Part shown: positions 6,187-7,982 of the stretch, one piece after another
How positions within the stretch are numbered: position 1 is the stretch's first letter
Layout: the number at the start of each line of letters is the position of its first letter
Notes under the pieces: generated by a model
Seen by the model: only the letters and a program-made list of their open reading frames with translations
Databases searched by the model: none
Told to the model about the DNA's origin: nothing
Origin: Chloroflexota bacterium
GTDB taxonomy: Bacteria > Chloroflexota > UBA6077 > JACCZL01
Assembly: GCA_013695975.1 (NCBI GenBank)
Contig: JACCZL010000824.1
Coordinates: 1 to 7,982 of the forward strand
DNA: 7,982 nucleotides
Direction: 5' to 3'
Position numbers and translations under genes: made by a program

Positions 6187-6716
6187 TCGTCCTTGACCCG
6201 ACCTTGCCAGCAGCCAGCGGCCGGGCGCGGTTGGCGCCCCGCCGCCGCTCGCTGGATGGCCTGACCGTCGGGTTCCTCGACAACGGCAAGCCCAACAGCG
6301 ACCGCCTGCTGGCGCTGCTGGCCGCCCGCCTGCGGGAGCGCCACCAACTGGCCGAGATCGTGTGGGCCCGCAAGCCGAGCATCGGGCAGCTCGCACCGCC
6401 GGGGATGGTGCACGATCTGGCGGCCCGCTGCCATCTGATCGTCACCGGCATCGGCGACTGAGCAGGATGTGCCTCGTGCAGTTCGCGCGACGGGATCAAC
6501 TTCGAGCAGCAGGGTATTCCGGTGGCGGTCGTCTGCACCACGGAGTTCCTGGACACCGCGCGCTCGGTGGCGCGCATGGTCGGCCTGCCAGACTATCCAT
6601 TCGCGGTGGTCGACCACCCACTGGGCTCGCGGAACGACGCCGAGCTGGAGGAGCAAGCGGATCGAGCCCTGCCCCAGGTCGAAGCGCTCCTGAGGGGCTC
6701 GGGAGACAAACGTTGA
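6171..6716 (+). CDS. UGSC-family selenoprotein (in-frame TGA = Sec97)
   Basis: Read through TGA 6459-6461, this gene encodes 181 residues. ATG 6171 follows GAGGAGG (6157-6163) at 7 nt. The N-terminal part, from DPTLPAASGRARLAPR through SLDGLTVGFLDNGKPNSDRL, matches the opening of UGSC-family proteins. The TGA falls in VTGIGD-U-AGCASCSSRDG, exactly where the family has Sec or Cys of its U/C-G-S-C motif. The downstream frame continues without a break (INFEQQGIPVAVVCTTEF, then ARMVGLPDYPFAVVDHPLGS) and stops with TGA at 6714-6716. The motif here is UAGC rather than UGSC, and Cys103 gives a U97-x2-C100-x2-C103 series. A hairpin fitting a bacterial SECIS lies just after the TGA. Likely a redox protein acting with its upstream partner; reaction unknown. 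Two separate short genes, or a nonsense mutation, are the less likely alternatives. Confidence 0.88.
6472..6493 (+). promoter_or_regulatory. Bacterial SECIS hairpin of the UGSC gene
   Basis: Downstream of TGA 6459-6461 the RNA can form CCUCGUGC / GCGCGACGG: pairs C6479-G6485, G6478-C6486, U6477-G6487, G6476-C6488, C6475-G6489 and U6474-A6490, then, past bulged C6491, C6473-G6492 and C6472-G6493. The apical loop is AGUUC (6480-6484), with G as its second base, 18 nt after the TGA. Known bacterial SECIS elements need a guanosine in the first two loop bases and a loop about 16-37 nt from the UGA. It would recruit SelB-Sec-tRNA. Confidence 0.75.
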
Positions 6717-6769
6717 AGCCGGTACACGGGTGGCCCCCACGATTTTCCGTCCCAAGCGTGGGCAGCCCT

Positions 6770-6837
6770 GTAGGGGCGAACGGCGTGCGCCCAGAGGTCG
6801 CTGGTGACCAACAAGGGCGCAGGCCGTGCGCCCCTAC
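6770..6837. repeat. Palindromic REP-like element between the two selenoprotein genes
   Basis: Arms 6770-6792 and 6815-6837 are 23-nt inverted copies with two mismatches, around a 22-nt centre. Both begin, reading inward, with GTAGGGGCG and end CGCCC, as do the arms of the element at 1075-1128. It occupies the gap 6717-6921, which holds no gene. As RNA it would form a long GC-rich stem between the UGSC gene and the next gene and could limit read-through or stabilise the upstream transcript. No downstream U-tract is present, so it is not a standard terminator. Confidence 0.85.
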
Positions 6838-6921
6838 GAGCCGCGCAAGAACTTGGGGGCCGCCTCGGGACACGTTGCGCCCGAGCAACGGATCCCCATG
6901 CGACCGTTGGAGGAGGCGCCT

Positions 6922-7950
6922 GTGCTGAAACCCCAGGATTCAGCCGTCCTGTACCTGCGGCCGGGTTGACCGGTCTGCGCCAGGGTGGAAGAGTTTCTTT
7001 CACGAGCAGGCGTCCCGTTCACCAGACGGGACGTGGACCGCGAGCCGCTGAGCGCGGACGAGCTGTGGGCCCTATTCAACCGCAAGCAGGACCGATTGCG
7101 GATACCCTTCGTTGCCCTCAACGACGGCGAGGACGTGGTGCTCGGCTACGACCCCGAGCGGCTGGAGGAGGTGTTCGTCCACGGTTGGCTGAGCGGCCCG
7201 CCGGCCGCGGCGCCGCGTGACGAGCGCGTCGTGTACGACGACTTCAGCGCCGGCGAGCTCGATCCAGGCCGCTGGGCCGTGGCCGAGCTACGGCAGGCCG
7301 AGGGGTCACCGTATCGGTACGCCGATTCGAACGCCCGGGTGCAGACCGTGGACGGGCACCTGGAGCTGACGATCAATCCCTTCTCGCACTGGCACGACAC
7401 GGTCCAGACGCTGAACAACCCGAAGCAGCTCTACATCTCGACTCGGCGCTTCGAAACGCCACCCGGTTCGGTGGTCGAATTCGAGACCGACATGGCGATC
7501 ACGACCTACGGCCAGATCCCTCACAGTCTGCGCGACGCCTTTGGGACGATCAACCTGCTCGATTTCAGCAGCGGCATGGTGCTCGACTTCGCCGCCACCA
7601 ACGATACTGTCTACATCGTCTACGAGCGGCTGCACATTCCGGGAGTGACGACCCGGGAACAGTACTTCGCCCACCGAGTCGTCCTCGAGGTCGAGGCCGG
7701 GCCGGGCCTCGAGCACCACCTGATGATTCGCTACGACCGCGACCGCGGATACGCCGAGTGGTTCGCGGACGGCGAGCGTGTGTACTGGGCCGAGGTGCCG
7801 GTCCCGGTCGAGGGATTCAACCTGGGCATGGGCTTGTTCTCGTCGCGCGAGATCGACCGCTACATCCGGGCCGAGCGCGAGCACGGCCAGGGGGCGACCG
7901 GCCGCTGGGGGCCGTGGATCGTGACCACCCGCGGGCAGGGGCCATGCTGA
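6922..7950 (+). CDS. Selenocysteine glutaredoxin-like domain fused to DUF6081-like domain
   Basis: Read through TGA 6967-6969, this encodes 342 residues. GTG 6922 is chosen because GGAGGAGG (6909-6916) lies 5 nt upstream; an in-frame ATG at 6898 precedes that site. Residues 8-90 form a glutaredoxin-like domain: strand AVLYLRPG, active site U16-P-V-C19 in place of CPYC, helix ARVEEFLSRAGVPF, then RDVD, the cis-proline region RIPFVALNDG (Pro62) and GYDPERLEEV (75-84). After a Pro/Ala linker (93-98), residues 103-335 resemble DUF6081: VVYDDFSAGELDPGRW, SHWHDTVQTLNNPKQLY and later beta-rich segments, possibly a concanavalin-like sandwich. Starting after the TGA, at GTG 6985, would delete the first strand and active site. 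A SECIS-like hairpin follows the TGA. Likely a redox enzyme or adaptor; DUF6081 function is unknown. The stop overlaps the next gene start by 7 nt. Confidence 0.88.
6977..7013 (+). promoter_or_regulatory. Bacterial SECIS hairpin of the glutaredoxin-like gene
   Basis: After TGA 6967-6969 the RNA can form an 8-bp upper stem, GUGGAAGA (6985-6992) with UCUUUCAC (6996-7003), including one G-U pair and closing a GUU loop (6993-6995). A lower stem pairs 6977-6981 with 7009-7013 across an internal loop. The loop begins with GU and lies 23 nt after the UGA, both as in known bacterial SECIS elements such as that of E. coli fdhF. The low-GC upper stem stands out in this GC-rich region. Confidence 0.85.
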
Positions 7951-7982
7951 CGGGGCTCGCCGAGCGCCGGATCATCGTCACC
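7944..7982 (+). CDS. Probable short-chain dehydrogenase/reductase, N-terminal fragment
   Basis: Thirteen codons are present before the right edge: MLTGLAERRIIVT. ATG 7944 overlaps the stop of the preceding gene by 7 nt and has a nearby GGGCAGGGG. The pattern L-x-x-R-x-I-I-V-T is the usual first strand of short-chain dehydrogenases, which would continue with the NAD(P)-binding TGxxxGIG turn immediately beyond the window. That motif cannot be seen here, so the family call rests on a short match and on the tight coupling to an enzyme operon. Confidence 0.5.
   Translation, partial: MLTGLAERRIIVT

Noticed and set aside
6459..6461. TGA as a true stop, giving a 96-residue protein and a separate 64-residue protein from 6522.
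   Set aside because: The frame continues unbroken, the family motif lies between the two pieces, the second piece has no ribosome site, and a SECIS-like hairpin follows the TGA.
6454..6486. Alternative hairpin pairing GCGACTG (6454-6460) with CAGTTCGC (6479-6486) as the SECIS.
   Set aside because: It would include the TGA itself in the stem and place the inner loop only a few nucleotides after it, outside the known spacing. The 6472-6493 stem fits better.
6770..6837. Rho-independent terminator after the UGSC gene.
   Set aside because: The stem is strong but no T-run follows on either strand, and a matching element occurs inside the ABC operon, so it is better called a repeat.
6985..7950. 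GTG 6985 as the start of the DUF6081-like gene.
   Set aside because: It removes the first strand and the U-x-x-C active site of the glutaredoxin-like domain and has no good ribosome site, unlike GTG 6922.

Overview
The window is a GC-rich stretch of bacterial chromosome with tightly packed genes. Base composition, a degraded Rpn/DUF4351-type gene and dispersed palindromes with arms beginning GTAGGGGCG suggest Chloroflexota (Thermomicrobia-like) or a similar lineage. This placement is an inference and is only moderately supported. The host should use selenocysteine, because two genes here read best through in-frame TGA codons; no selA/B/C/D gene lies in the window.

Left part, minus strand (1-2774), read right to left: a Phd/YefM-type antitoxin; a PIN-domain toxin that has lost its middle; the C-terminal remnant of an Rpn-type nuclease/transposase gene; then a NitT/TauT-type (SsuB/SsuC-like) ABC importer made of ATPase, permease and the start of a substrate-binding lipoprotein. 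A palindromic repeat fills the gap between ATPase and permease and supplies the ATPase stop codon. The remnant's stop codon overlaps the ATPase start (ATGA).

Centre, divergent control region (about 2786-3036): a sigma70-like promoter (TTGACA, 17 nt, TATCGT) followed by a perfect 7-bp inverted repeat that looks like an operator.

Right part, plus strand (3037-7982): a compact operon of a small dimeric alpha/beta-barrel protein, a VOC-fold metalloprotein, an alpha/beta hydrolase, a ~361-residue protein of the kind that accompanies UGSC proteins, and a UGSC-family selenoprotein. Junctions are GTGA, GTGA and a 16-nt overlap. After a 205-nt gap holding a second palindromic repeat come a second selenoprotein (a glutaredoxin-like domain with a UPVC active site fused to a DUF6081-like domain) and the start of a probable short-chain dehydrogenase.

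The main result is that two genes that look broken or mis-started are probably intact selenoprotein genes. In each, the TGA sits exactly at the redox-active position of the family and is followed, 18 or 23 nt later, by the apical loop of a hairpin fitting the bacterial SECIS pattern (G in the first two loop bases). Together with the VOC protein, hydrolase, dehydrogenase and divergent importer, the cluster looks like an uptake and catabolic or redox pathway for an unidentified organic, possibly sulfur-containing, compound.
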